A stretch of 13,151 bases of DNA. It comes from an uncultured Actinomyces sp. (GTDB lineage Bacteria > Actinomycetota > Actinomycetes > Actinomycetales > Actinomycetaceae). Each line of letters starts with the position of its first letter. Position 1 is the first letter of the stretch. Made by a program: the position numbers and the translations under genes. Location: the NCBI GenBank assembly GCA_902373545.1, contig CABKMZ010000048.1, forward strand, positions 1 to 13,151. Reading direction: 5' to 3'. A model generated the notes under the pieces. The model was not told the DNA's origin. It ran no database searches and saw nothing but the letters and a program-made list of their open reading frames with translations. Below, piece by piece: positions 1 through 7,721 of the stretch.

Positions 1-1800
1 TACGTGAACAACAACTCCCTGTCGGGCACCGTCTACCGCGATGACTCGCGCAACGAGAAGCAGGACGGCACCGAGCCCGGATACTCCGGCGTGACGGTCC
101 AGCTCCTCGACAAGGACGGCACCGTCGTTGGTACCACGACGACCGACAAGGACGGTCGCTACTCCTTCGAGCACCTGCCCGACGGCACCTACTCCGTCAC
201 GGTCGTCAAGGACGGCGAGCTCGCCGACACCGAGCAGACCGAAGACCCGGATGCCACGAAGGATGGCGCCTCCGAACCCGTGACCCTGGGCGAGGACAAC
301 CCGTCCAAGGATGGGATCAACTTCGGATACGTGCCCGACTACTCCATCCACGGCCTCGTCTACCGAGACGGTGACCGCTCCGAGTCGCACGGCACCGGCG
401 AGAAGGGCTACGCCAACCAGACCGTGCAGCTGCGCGACAAGGACGGCAAGGTCGTCGCGACCGCCACGACGGACCAGGACGGCGCGTACTCCTTCACCAA
501 GCTGCCCGCCGGCGACTACACCGTCACGGTCGTCAAGGACGGGGCCCTCACCGACCTCGATCAGACCGAGGACCCGGACGATACCAAGGACTCCGTCTCC
601 GGCGTCATCTCGCTGAGCAACGACCACCGCACCGAAACGGACGTCAACTTCGGCTACATCGCCAACAACTCCATCAACGGCACCATCTACCGCGACGGTG
701 ACCGCGACGGAAAGAAGGGCGACACCGAAGGACGCTACTCCGGCGTGACGGTCCAGCTCCTCGACAAGGATGGTAAGGTCATCGCCACTACGACGACCGA
801 CAAGGACGGCAAGTACTCCTTCGAGCACCTGCCCGACGGCACCTACTCGGTCAAGGTCGTCAAGGATGGCGTGCTCGCCGATGCTGACCAGACCGGCGAC
901 CCGGACACGACGCTTGACAACGCGTCTAAGCCGATCACCCTCGACGAGAAGAATCCCACCAAGAGTGACATCGACTTCGGCTACGTCCCCAACAACACGA
1001 TCACCGGCACCGTCTACCGCGACGACAACCGCGACAAGACGATCAACGGTGACGAGCCCGGCCTCGAGCGCGTCAGCGTCCAGCTCCTGGACGAGGACGG
1101 CACGCTCCTGCAGACGCTCGACACCGCCGCCGACGGCTCGTACGCCTTCCAGCACCTCAAGGACGGCACATACACCGTCAAGGTCGTGCGCTCCTCGTCC
1201 ATCAAGGACTACGACCAGACCGAGGACCCCGACGCCACCGTCGACGACACCTCCGCGCCGTACACGATGGGCCCGGACCACTCCCTGCAGGAGAATGTCA
1301 ACTTCGGCTACGTGCCCGACTACTCGATCGCGGGCCGCGTCTACCGCGACTCCGACAAGTCCGGCTCCTACACCGACGGTGAAGAGACGTTCTCCGGCGT
1401 GACGGTCGACCTGCTCGACAAGGACGGTCACGTCGTCGCCACCGTGACGACCGACGCTGACGGCAACTACTCCTTCGAGAAGCTGCCCGCCGGAACCTAC
1501 CGCGTCAAGGTCCACACCGACGGAGACCTGGCCGGCCTCGACCAGACCGAGGACCCGGACGGCATCGCCGACTCCATGTCCGGCGAGATTACGGTCGGCT
1601 TCGACAACCAGGTGGTCACCGGCGTGAACTTCGGTTACGTCGCGCCCGACGCCCCGGCCACCCCGGCGCCCGGCATCGGCCAGCGCGTCGCCCGAGGCCT
1701 GGCACGCACCGGCTTCGACGGCATGGTCGGCGCAGCCGGCCTGGGAGCCGCGGCCGTTGGCGGCCTCTTCCTGTGGGTGCGCCGCCGTCGCCAGGGCTGA
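1..1800 (+). CDS. LAxTG-anchored surface protein with SdrD_B-like repeats (5' partial)
   Basis: This is the C-terminal part of a cell-surface protein. The frame is open from base 1, and codon 1 (tac) fits as the Tyr of a preceding repeat's FGY, so the GTG at 4 is not the true start. Five full 109-residue repeats follow. Each has a YRD opening, an Asp-rich loop, a VxVxLxDxDG strand, TTDxDGxYSF, LPxGTYxVxV, a [DE]QTxDPD motif and a closing FGY. This is the pattern of SdrD_B/Cna-B-like beta-sandwich modules, whose Asp-rich loops often bind calcium. The C-terminus has a short Pro/Ala spacer, LARTG (1699-1713), a hydrophobic helix (GAAGLGAAAVGGLFLWV) and an RRRRQG tail, which is a sortase sorting signal. 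LAxTG is typical of class E sortases in high-GC Gram-positives. By family it could act as a stalk or adhesin. Its ligand and N-terminal domains lie outside the window. Confidence 0.92.
   Translation, partial: YVNNNSLSGTVYRDDSRNEKQDGTEPGYSGVTVQLLDKDGTVVGTTTTDKDGRYSFEHLPDGTYSVTVVKDGELADTEQTEDPDATKDGASEPVTLGEDNPSKDGINFGYVPDYSIHGLVYRDGDRSESHGTGEKGYANQTVQLRDKDGKVVATATTDQDGAYSFTKLPAGDYTVTVVKDGALTDLDQTEDPDDTKDSVSGVISLSNDHRTETDVNFGYIANNSINGTIYRDGDRDGKKGDTEGRYSGVTVQLLDKDGKVIATTTTDKDGKYSFEHLPDGTYSVKVVKDGVLADADQTGDPDTTLDNASKPITLDEKNPTKSDIDFGYVPNNTITGTVYRDDNRDKTINGDEPGLERVSVQLLDEDGTLLQTLDTAADGSYAFQHLKDGTYTVKVVRSSSIKDYDQTEDPDATVDDTSAPYTMGPDHSLQENVNFGYVPDYSIAGRVYRDSDKSGSYTDGEETFSGVTVDLLDKDGHVVATVTTDADGNYSFEKLPAGTYRVKVHTDGDLAGLDQTEDPDGIADSMSGEITVGFDNQVVTGVNFGYVAPDAPATPAPGIGQRVARGLARTGFDGMVGAAGLGAAAVGGLFLWVRRRRQG
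4..1638 (+). repeat. Five in-frame tandem repeats of exactly 327 bp
   Basis: The Phe codon of the conserved FGY motif falls at 322, 649, 976, 1303 and 1630, a constant 327-bp (109-codon) step. Units are 4-330, 331-657, 658-984, 985-1311 and 1312-1638. Units 1 and 3 are the closest pair. Bases 82-116 and 736-770 are identical, as are 160-194 and 814-848, each run being 35 bp. No unit has gained or lost a codon. The Tyr codon at 1-3 sits exactly one period before the next, so at least one more unit lies upstream. The long identical stretches give substrates for recombination that would change repeat number in frame. Confidence 0.95.
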
Positions 1801-1844
1801 GCCTGGTACAGCCTGAGCCTCGACGAGGCCGGGGCTGAGTCACG

Positions 1845-1872
1845 GGGGGTGGGTACTTCGGTGCCCACCCCC
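1845..1872 (+). terminator. UUCG-capped hairpin after the surface protein gene
   Basis: A 12-bp stem (GGGGGTGGGTAC with GTGCCCACCCCC, one G-U wobble) closes a TTCG loop with a C-G closing pair, the very stable cUUCGg tetraloop. It begins 44 bp after the TGA stop at 1798-1800. Only two T residues follow, so it lacks a classical U-tract, which is common for terminators in high-GC actinobacteria. A smaller hairpin (GCCTC, GAC loop, GAGGC) lies just before it at 1817-1829. Confidence 0.8.
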
Positions 1873-1926
1873 TTGGCGTACTTGGGCGGTTGTGTGGCTT
1901 GTGTTTGTGGCGCCGCTGGTGTTCCG

Positions 1927-2024
1927 GGCGCCGGAGGGCCCGGCCGCCCGCGAGGCTAGGCGACCTCACTTCGTTCGGCGCCGCGCCTCGAAGCCCGCCC
2001 GTGCCCTCCGGTCCCTCCGGCGCC
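1927..2024. repeat. Nested inverted repeat in the 1801-2499 intergenic region
   Basis: The outer arms GGCGCCGGAGGG (1927-1938) and CCCTCCGGCGCC (2013-2024) are perfect 12-bp complements. Inside, 1951-1990 forms a second hairpin: CGAGGC pairs with GCCTCG, and GGCG with CGCC after a two-base mismatch, around a 16-base loop. The element lies between the surface-protein terminator and the AT-richer inverted repeat. No open frame here looks like a protein. It could be a dispersed palindromic repeat or a structured RNA; I do not recognise the family. Confidence 0.5.
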
Positions 2025-2037
2025 CTTCACACCTGTG

Positions 2038-2087
2038 TGGCCGGGTCGCTGATCGGCGCCTCTACGCGTCGGCTTGTTGCCCGGCCA
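2038..2087. repeat. Short inverted repeat
   Basis: TGGCCGGG at 2038-2045 is the exact complement of CCCGGCCA at 2080-2087, with 34 bases between. It directly follows the nested inverted repeat ending at 2024. A direct repeat GCGCCCTTCAC occurs at 2020-2030 and 2134-2144, flanking this hairpin. That could reflect a local duplication. No function is evident. Confidence 0.35.
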
Positions 2088-2187
2088 GGCCCCGCCGCCG
2101 CCCACTAGCACTGCGGCCGAGCCCTCGGGGTCAGCGCCCTTCACTCCGGCGGGGCTGGCGTGGTCGTGTGTGGGTGACCGGGATAGT

Positions 2188-2315
2188 TCCCCAACAATGT
2201 CGCACGTAATTCCCCTGCGACTCTTTCCAATTTTGAAATTGGCCCCTTGCAATTCCAACGTTTGTGAGCGTAGTCGAATACTGACCGAGGGAAATTACGT
2301 GCGAGATTTTGGGGA
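2188..2315. repeat. 128-bp AT-richer element with near-perfect inverted arms (MITE-like or regulatory)
   Basis: The left arm (2188-2216) and right arm (2288-2315) are inverted copies. Each reads TCCCCAA, AAT, TCGCACGTAATT, one variable base, CCCT, and they differ only by one bulged base and two mismatches. The 71 bases between are about 46% GC by hand count, far below the flanks. The interior also holds a 16-bp operator-like palindrome, CCAATTTTGAAATTGG, at 2227-2242, and a further inverted pair, CGACT at 2218-2222 with AGTCG at 2272-2276. I find no target-site duplication and no encoded protein. Options are a non-autonomous mobile element, a long RNA hairpin, or paired binding sites for a regulator. 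Confidence 0.6.
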
Positions 2316-2350
2316 GAGGGGAGGAAGCGTACGCGGGCGGGAGTCCGCGC

Positions 2351-2453
2351 AGCCCCGCAGAGCCGCAGCCCCGCAGCCCCACAACCTCACAACACACGCA
2401 GCGCACGCAACGAACGCAGCCCCGCAGCGCACGCAACGCACGCAGCACACGCA
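2351..2453. repeat. Low-complexity direct repeats (AGCCCCGCAG and CGCACGCAACG units)
   Basis: AGCCCCGCAG occurs at 2351-2360, 2367-2376 and 2418-2427. A 26-27 bp tandem pair lies at 2402-2427 and 2428-2453, both beginning CGCACGCAACG and ending CGCAG, with a few differences. The whole tract is built from CGCAG, CGCAA and CGCAC steps. It lies just beyond the operon's terminator palindrome, on the far side from pap2. Spacing is irregular and units are too short and degenerate for a CRISPR array. It looks like a slippage-prone simple repeat. Confidence 0.6.
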
Positions 2454-2456
2454 GAA

Positions 2457-2482
2457 GCGCCCGGGGCCATGGCCCCGGGCGC
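2457..2482 (-). terminator. Perfect 26-bp palindrome ending the six-gene operon
   Basis: GCGCCCGGGGCCA is followed at once by its exact reverse complement, giving a fully symmetric GC-rich hairpin that begins 17 bases after the PAP2 stop codon. On the minus strand it is followed by TTCTGCG rather than a U-run. Position and strength suggest an intrinsic terminator for the leftward operon. Being symmetric, it could also stop any read-through from the left. Confidence 0.7.
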
Positions 2483-2499
2483 CCCGGCAGCAACAAGTC

Positions 2500-3141
2500 C
2501 TATCGGTTCCAGCGCAGCGCGTTGGGTCGCAACATGAAGGGCGAGAGAATCAGCGTCGAGCCCAGGCCCACGCTGAAGCCGCCAATCACGTCGGTCACCC
2601 AGTGGACGCCCAGGTACAGGCGCGTCACGCAGATAAACACGATGAACGCAACGGCAGCAACCCACAGCAGGTGGCGGATACGGCGCCCGAAACGCGTCAT
2701 TGTCAGCACCATAACGAGCGACACTACCAGGGCGGTGACCGCGGTCGCATGGCCCGAGGGGAAGGAGTAGCCGTCCTCGGTGATCAGACGGTAGGCCTCT
2801 TCGGGGCGGGGGCGCTCAAAAACGTGCTTGATGATGAAGCTGTTCGCGGCCGAGAACGCGACGGAGCACAGGATGTACAGCGCGTGCATGACCTTCTTGA
2901 TGAACCACCAGACGGCGGCCGCAACGAGGAATGCCAGCACGACGGCGCGCTTGGGGTCGAACAGCCAGGACGCGGCCGTCATGAAGGTGTTCAACGCGGG
3001 CGAGCGCGACTCGATGAAGTCGGACCATACGGCGGTGTCGATCGGCAGCGGATTCGTGATGAAACCTCCGACGATGGCCACCGCCACGATGAGAGAGGCC
3101 CCGACGATGACGGGAGGTGACAGGAGTCGACGAACAAACAT
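2500..3141 (-). CDS. PAP2-family membrane phosphatase (possible undecaprenyl-PP phosphatase)
   Basis: A 213-residue polytopic membrane protein with all three PAP2 signature motifs. These are KxxxxxxRP at K105-P113, PSGH at 128-131, and RxxxxxHxxxD at R174, H180 and D184. The two histidines and the arginines form the catalytic pocket in this family. There are about six hydrophobic segments, starting at residues 11-28. PgpB/BcrC-type members dephosphorylate undecaprenyl pyrophosphate or other lipid phosphates outside the membrane. The substrate here is not shown by sequence. The ATG follows AGGA with 7-8 nt spacing. The gene starts 20 nt after the YchJ-family stop and is the last gene before the palindrome terminator. 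Sharing an operon with murJ favours a role in lipid-carrier recycling, which is inference. Confidence 0.9.
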   Translation of the reverse strand: MFVRRLLSPPVIVGASLIVAVAIVGGFITNPLPIDTAVWSDFIESRSPALNTFMTAASWLFDPKRAVVLAFLVAAAVWWFIKKVMHALYILCSVAFSAANSFIIKHVFERPRPEEAYRLITEDGYSFPSGHATAVTALVVSLVMVLTMTRFGRRIRHLLWVAAVAFIVFICVTRLYLGVHWVTDVIGGFSVGLGSTLILSPFMLRPNALRWNR

Positions 3142-3161
3142 ATTGAAATCCTACCGCAGTG

Positions 3162-3593
3162 TCAGTCGTTCGCGCCGTACTCGTACACCCACCGGCCAGC
3201 GCGGCGGGAAAAGCGCGAATGTTCCCGCATCTGGCCGCTCTCACCCGTCAGCGCATCGCGCCAGGACGCCACAAACGTGACGGTTCCCTCCTCGTCGGAA
3301 GGCCCCCCGGCCTCGGCCCCCAGGATCGTCAGGCCCGTCCACTGCGTCCCCTCCACCCAGTACGGGGGAGCGGGGCGCGTGCGCGGGTGCCACGTGCGGA
3401 ACAGGTAATCCTCGTCGCGCAGGGCGAACGCCGTGTAGCGCGAGCGCATGAGCGCCTCGGCCGTGGGCGCGGCCTCGCCGTCCAGGTAGCGCCCGCAGCA
3501 CTGCGCGAGCAGCGCCCCCGACCCGCACGGGCATGTACGAGGCCGGGGCGCGCCAGCGCTCGCAGCGCCGGGGGCAGCGGGGGAGGAGGTCAC
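3162..3593 (-). CDS. YchJ/UPF0225-family SEC-C zinc-motif protein
   Basis: A 143-residue protein of the YchJ family. Near its N-terminus is the SEC-C motif CPCGSG-x5-CCG, a probable zinc site. It is followed by the family stretch [12 protein letters not shown] and TWHPRTRP, then an NTF2-like fold ending in a WVYEYG-type strand. The function of this family is not settled. I chose the GTG at 3593 because it overlaps the trxB stop in a GTGA, a 4-nt overlap typical of translational coupling. It also starts the protein just before the zinc motif, as in relatives. A longer frame from 3704 would overlap trxB by 115 bp and add 37 Arg/Pro-rich residues with no family resemblance. No strong Shine-Dalgarno is visible, which fits coupling. 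Confidence 0.85.
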   Translation of the reverse strand: MTSSPAAPGAASAGAPRPRTCPCGSGALLAQCCGRYLDGEAAPTAEALMRSRYTAFALRDEDYLFRTWHPRTRPAPPYWVEGTQWTGLTILGAEAGGPSDEEGTVTFVASWRDALTGESGQMREHSRFSRRAGRWVYEYGAND

Positions 3594-4627
3594 GCCTGGT
3601 CGCCCAGGGAGGCCAGCCAACGCTCGGCGTCCAGGGCCGCGCGGCAGCCCGACCCGGCGGCCGTGATGGCCTGGCGGTACGTGTGGTCCACGGCGTCGCC
3701 GCACGCGAACACGCCCGCGACGGACGTGCGCGTCGACGGCTCCTCCACGCGGATGTAGCCGGCCTCGTCGAGGGCGACCTGGTCGCGCAGGAAGCCCGTG
3801 CGCGGCAGGTGGCCGATCGCGACAAAGACGCCGTCCACGGCGATCTCACGCTCCGAGCCGTCCACGGTGGAGGCCAGGCGCAGGCCCGTCACGGCCTCGT
3901 CGCCCAGGACCTCGGAGACGGTGGCGTTCCACTCGAAGGAGATCTTCGGGTTGTTCAGGGCACGCTCGGCCATGACGCGCGAGGCGCGCAGGGCGTCGCG
4001 GCGGTGCACGACGACGACCTCGGACGCGAAGTTCGTCAGGAAGGTCGCCTCCTCCATCGCGGAGTCGCCGCCGCCGATGACGGCCAGGCGACGATCCTTG
4101 AAGAAGAAGCCGTCGCAGGTCGCGCAGTAGGAGACGCCGCGGCCGGAGAACTCCTCCTCGCCGGGCACGTTCATGTGACGGTACTCCGAGCCGGTGGCCA
4201 GGATGACGGCGCGCGCGTAGAAGACCTCGTCCTCGGTCGCCACGGCCTTCACGTCGCCCTCGAGGTTGACTGCGACGACGTCCTCGTAGCGAACATCCGC
4301 GCCGAACTTCTCGGCCTGCTCGCGCATGTTGTCCATGAGCGCGGGGCCCTGAATCCCCTCGGGGAAACCGGGGAAGTTCTCGACCTCGGTCGTGTTCATG
4401 AGCGCGCCGCCCGCGGCCAGCTGGCCGGCCAGCACGATGGGGGCGAGGCCGGCGCGGGCCGTGTAGACGGCGGCCGTGTAGCCGGCGGGGCCCGAGCCGA
4501 CGATGACAACGTCGTGGACGGGCACGCCCTCGGGGACCTGGTTCGAGGGGACCTGGACCTCGGCGGCCTCGATGGTGGGCTCGGCGGCCTCGGCCTTCAC
4601 GAGGCCCGGAATCGTCACGAAAGACAT
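3590..4627 (-). CDS. trxB: Thioredoxin reductase (NADPH, FAD)
   Basis: A 345-residue flavoprotein that reduces thioredoxin with NADPH in the cytoplasm. Visible motifs are the FAD site GSGPAG (44-49), the redox-active CATC (168-171), the NADPH-binding GGGDSA (185-190) with HRR (208-210), and the C-terminal FAD site ACGDAVD (308-314). The ATG at 4627 is preceded by AAGGAGG (4632-4638) and lies 16 nt after the murJ stop. A frame open to 4846 would run into murJ with low-complexity residues, so I rejected it. There is about a 30-residue N-terminal extension before the FAD domain compared with E. coli TrxB. In mycobacteria trxA follows trxB; here the next gene is ychJ-like, so thioredoxin must be encoded elsewhere. 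Confidence 0.95.
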   Translation of the reverse strand: MSFVTIPGLVKAEAAEPTIEAAEVQVPSNQVPEGVPVHDVVIVGSGPAGYTAAVYTARAGLAPIVLAGQLAAGGALMNTTEVENFPGFPEGIQGPALMDNMREQAEKFGADVRYEDVVAVNLEGDVKAVATEDEVFYARAVILATGSEYRHMNVPGEEEFSGRGVSYCATCDGFFFKDRRLAVIGGGDSAMEEATFLTNFASEVVVVHRRDALRASRVMAERALNNPKISFEWNATVSEVLGDEAVTGLRLASTVDGSEREIAVDGVFVAIGHLPRTGFLRDQVALDEAGYIRVEEPSTRTSVAGVFACGDAVDHTYRQAITAAGSGCRAALDAERWLASLGDQA

Positions 4628-4631
4628 GTAC

Positions 4632-4638
4632 CCTCCTT
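4632..4638 (-). promoter_or_regulatory. Strong Shine-Dalgarno of trxB
   Basis: AAGGAGG on the minus strand, 4 nt from the ATG, is the full anti-16S match. It sits in the 16-nt gap between murJ and trxB. It fixes the trxB start at 4627 and suggests trxB is translated efficiently and independently of murJ. Confidence 0.85.
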
Positions 4639-4643
4639 GGGGG

Positions 4644-7600
4644 TTACTGGACGGTGAGCTCGGAGATCCACGCCCAGTTGCGTCCGTCCTGGCCCTTGGG
4701 CATGGAGCGGAATTGCAGCGCGATTGAGTCGGTTTCGACGGGCTGGGGCAGTGTGATCGTCGTCGTCGGGGACAACGAGGACGTGGCCAGTTCTGTTCCC
4801 TCACGCGGCTTGGTCGGATCGGTGACGTTGCGCACGACGAGCTCACCGCCGGAGGTGGCCGCGTCCATCGTCAGGGTCACGGAGGACACGGTGGCCTTTT
4901 GCTGGAGCTTGACGACGATGGTGACGGAGGTTTCGTCGCGGAACTGGTTGTTGTCGAACCAGCGCGAGCTCCACGACGTCGAGGGGTTCGAGTCGATCAT
5001 GTTGATCGCGCGGTCCGGGTGGTCGCCGTCGTCGTTGTTCCACGACAGGACCTGCACCGAGGAGATCACGGGCGTCACGGAGGACGCGGGCGGCGGCGTG
5101 GTCGTCAGGTTGGGCGCGGGCGTGTTGTCGGACTGGATCTGGGAGGCGCCGGCGCGCAGGGACTGGGCCAAGTCCAGATCGGTGACCGGGCGGGTGGCCA
5201 TCCACGGGCCCCAGATCGCGCCGAAAAGGAACAGGGCGACGCCGAAGATGAGCGCGGGCTTCGTCGGGTCGATGAGGTGACCGGAACGCTCGGGACTCTT
5301 CTTCTCCTGCGACGAGGCCGGGGCGGGCTCGGCGGCCGACTCCGGATTCGGGGTGGGGAACGCCGGGGGGATCGTGGTTGTCGACTCGGCGGCTCCGGCA
5401 TCGGCTTCGGCATCGGCTGCAGCACCTGTGGCTGCGCCCGCGACAGCGGCCGCTCCGGCGACCGCGGCTGCCGTCGCCTCATCTGCGGTATCCGCAGGCG
5501 GGGGAGCGAGCGGCTGGATGCGCGGAATCTGGTGCGTCGAAGGTGCGTCCGCGAGCGGCTCGGGGTGGGGGAAATCGGTCACGTAGGCATCCCCTTCGCG
5601 CTCGTAGCCGCTGGCCGCGGGCTTGGGCGGCGGGGGAGCGACAGGGAAGGGGGTGACGGGAACCTGGGCGGCGTCGACGCTGGCTGTGGGTTCCGCGCTC
5701 GGCTCGGAGTCCTCAGTCAGGACCTCGACGCCGACTTCGGCCAGGGCCTCGGCGACCGGGTTCGTAGCGTGTGCCTGCGACGAAGGGTCGATGACCGGCG
5801 CCTCGGCTGGTGCGGGCGCGGGGATCGTGGGGACGTCTGCCTCGGGTGCGGGGGAGGGACTCGCCGGGGGCGCGGGGATCGGCGAGGTAGCGACGACCTC
5901 GTCAAAGGACGGCAGGTTGTTCTCGTCGCCGGTCGGTTCGGGCCTGGAAGCCATCGATTCCTCCGTCTGTGCGGGTGTGGTTGACGCCATTATTGCAGCT
6001 GTGTTGGCGGTGGGCGTGGAGGACGCTGCCAGGATGTTCACCACAGAAGCGGGAACGTGCAGGCGCGTCAGGAGGGGCCGCATCATGGCCGCGGATTCGC
6101 GCGGCGAGGCGAAGCGGAGCACCACCAGGTAGACGAGGCCGGTGACCGCGGAGACGATCGTGAGCTTGACAGCCGCGATGCCCATGCGCGCCAGGGTCGA
6201 GGAGGTCTCCGAGTGGATGCCCATGAGAGCCAGGACGCCGAAGCCGACGAGACCAGCGACGATGGCGGCGGCCAGGAAGGACACGTAGGAGCGCAGCAGG
6301 CCTGTGCGGTCCACGAAGCGGTTCTCGCGCGAGACCCACACGACAGCGATGACGCCCTGGGTGAGGCGGCACGTGGTCTCGCCGAGAGCGGCGGCGATGA
6401 TCCACCACTGAGCGCCGGTCACGGCGTACATCGACCATCCGACGATCACCTGGATGATGGTGGGGCCGATGCCCATGAGGAACACGGGCTTGACGTCCTC
6501 GTAGGCGAAGAAGACGCGCTGGCTCATGAGGACCATGCCGGTGGATGCGACGCCGGGCATGAGGGATGTCAGGACGAGGGCGTAGGCGGTGACGGCCGCG
6601 GGGTCTCCGCCCTTGGCGGCCATTGCGATTTCCATCATGGGCACCGAGCCGGCCATGAGCATCGCGGCGGCGACCAGGGTCAGCGACGTGATCGTGCGAA
6701 CGCCCAGGTGGTAGCTGTCGGCGACGGCCTTGTCGTCACCGTCGGCGACGGCCCCGGCCATGCGCGTGAAGATCGCGGTCGTCAGGGACACCGTGATGAG
6801 CGACTGGGGGACCATGAAGATCATGAACGCCGTCGAGTAGGCGAGGATGCCGACGACGCCGCTCTGCGCGCCGTAGCGGCCGATGTAGCCGTCAGCCATG
6901 GCGGCCAGGTTGTTGGTCGATAGGACGCCGACCTGGGAGACGCCGAGGGTCGCGAAGGTCCAGCCGGCCACGCGCGGCATCGACCCGAAGGAGGTGCCAC
7001 GGAAGTGGAAGTCCAGCTTGAAGGAGATACCCGCGCGGCGCATCGGCCACAGCAGGCACAGGGCCTGGCAGATGACGCCCAGGGTGGCGGAGCCCGCGAG
7101 GACCCAGAACTGGGCACCCGTCAGGTCGTCGGCGGGGATGCCGCCGTCGGGTGCGCCGCCCCAGATGCCCAGGAACAGGGCCAGGCCGGCGATGCCGACA
7201 ACGTTGTTGACGACGGGCGCCCACATGTAGGGGCCGAAGATTTCGCGGGCGTTGAGGAGCTCGCCGAGCAGGTTATACAGGCCGTAGAAGAAGAGCTGGG
7301 GCAGGCACAGGAGCGCGAAGAGGATCGCCAGGTTGCGGATGCTCTCCGTGTAGCCCGCGGCCGTGATGATGACGAGGAGTGGCGCCAGCACCATCGTGAT
7401 GAAGGTGACGACGAAGAGGACCGTGCCGGCGAGTGTCAGCAGGCGGTTGACGTAGGTGTCGCCGTCGTTGCGGCGCTTGATGGCGCCGACGATCTGGGGA
7501 ACCAGCACCGCGTCGAAGATGCCGGAGGCCAGCAGGTTGAACACGGTGTTGGGCAGCGTGTTGGCGGTCTGGAAGGCAGCGCCCACGCCGCCGGCGGTCG

Positions 7601-7721
7601 CGCCGACCGCGGCGATCAGCATCGCGTTACGGATGAAACCGAGGATTCGCGACACCATAGTTCCCGACGCCATCAGCGCCGATGCCCTCAGGATCGATCG
7701 GCGAGGCGTTTTCGAGCTCAT
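4644..7721 (-). CDS. murJ: MurJ lipid II flippase with linker, extra helix and discoidin-like C-terminal domain
   Basis: A 1025-residue protein. Residues 1-540 are a MurJ/MviN core of the MOP superfamily, with [11 protein letters not shown] near the start and many hydrophobic segments. MurJ flips lipid II across the membrane for peptidoglycan synthesis. Residues 560-822 are a Pro/Ala/Ser/Glu-rich, probably disordered cytoplasmic linker with an AVAGAA-type stretch near 752-770. Residues 823-841 form an extra membrane helix. Residues about 882-1025 resemble a discoidin/F5-8C or carbohydrate-binding beta-sandwich ([14 protein letters not shown], then WAWISELTV). M. tuberculosis Rv3910 has core, pseudokinase, helix and extracellular domain; I see no kinase motifs here. 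The ATG overlaps the upstream stop as ATGA, with GAAGGAG (7727-7733) 5 nt before it. E. coli MurJ is about 510 residues. Confidence 0.93.
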   Translation of the reverse strand: MSSKTPRRSILRASALMASGTMVSRILGFIRNAMLIAAVGATAGGVGAAFQTANTLPNTVFNLLASGIFDAVLVPQIVGAIKRRNDGDTYVNRLLTLAGTVLFVVTFITMVLAPLLVIITAAGYTESIRNLAILFALLCLPQLFFYGLYNLLGELLNAREIFGPYMWAPVVNNVVGIAGLALFLGIWGGAPDGGIPADDLTGAQFWVLAGSATLGVICQALCLLWPMRRAGISFKLDFHFRGTSFGSMPRVAGWTFATLGVSQVGVLSTNNLAAMADGYIGRYGAQSGVVGILAYSTAFMIFMVPQSLITVSLTTAIFTRMAGAVADGDDKAVADSYHLGVRTITSLTLVAAAMLMAGSVPMMEIAMAAKGGDPAAVTAYALVLTSLMPGVASTGMVLMSQRVFFAYEDVKPVFLMGIGPTIIQVIVGWSMYAVTGAQWWIIAAALGETTCRLTQGVIAVVWVSRENRFVDRTGLLRSYVSFLAAAIVAGLVGFGVLALMGIHSETSSTLARMGIAAVKLTIVSAVTGLVYLVVLRFASPRESAAMMRPLLTRLHVPASVVNILAASSTPTANTAAIMASTTPAQTEESMASRPEPTGDENNLPSFDEVVATSPIPAPPASPSPAPEADVPTIPAPAPAEAPVIDPSSQAHATNPVAEALAEVGVEVLTEDSEPSAEPTASVDAAQVPVTPFPVAPPPPKPAASGYEREGDAYVTDFPHPEPLADAPSTHQIPRIQPLAPPPADTADEATAAAVAGAAAVAGAATGAAADAEADAGAAESTTTIPPAFPTPNPESAAEPAPASSQEKKSPERSGHLIDPTKPALIFGVALFLFGAIWGPWMATRPVTDLDLAQSLRAGASQIQSDNTPAPNLTTTPPPASSVTPVISSVQVLSWNNDDGDHPDRAINMIDSNPSTSWSSRWFDNNQFRDETSVTIVVKLQQKATVSSVTLTMDAATSGGELVVRNVTDPTKPREGTELATSSLSPTTTITLPQPVETDSIALQFRSMPKGQDGRNWAWISELTVQ

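Noticed and set aside
1892..2258. Small open frames on both strands in the intergenic region
   Set aside because: They are Arg/Ala/Gly/Pro-rich, cross the inverted repeats, lack convincing ribosome sites and resemble no family I know.
2351..2453. Possible CRISPR-like repeats
   Set aside because: Units are 10-27 bp, degenerate and contiguous, without unique spacers of constant length, and no cas gene is nearby.
2074..3120. 348-residue plus-strand open frame
   Set aside because: It runs antisense to the PAP2 gene and through the low-complexity tract. Its composition is Arg/Gly/His-rich with no family motif, whereas the opposite strand has full PAP2 signatures.
3594..3704. Upstream extension of the YchJ-like protein by 37 residues
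   Set aside because: It overlaps the trxB coding sequence deeply. The GTGA overlap gives a natural start at 3593.
3533..4657. 374-residue plus-strand open frame
   Set aside because: It is antisense to trxB, whose FAD, CATC and NADPH motifs are all intact. Long antisense frames are expected in high-GC DNA.
4628..4846. Upstream extension of trxB by 73 residues
   Set aside because: It lies inside murJ and gives Arg/Ser/Pro-rich sequence. A strong AAGGAGG precedes the ATG at 4627.
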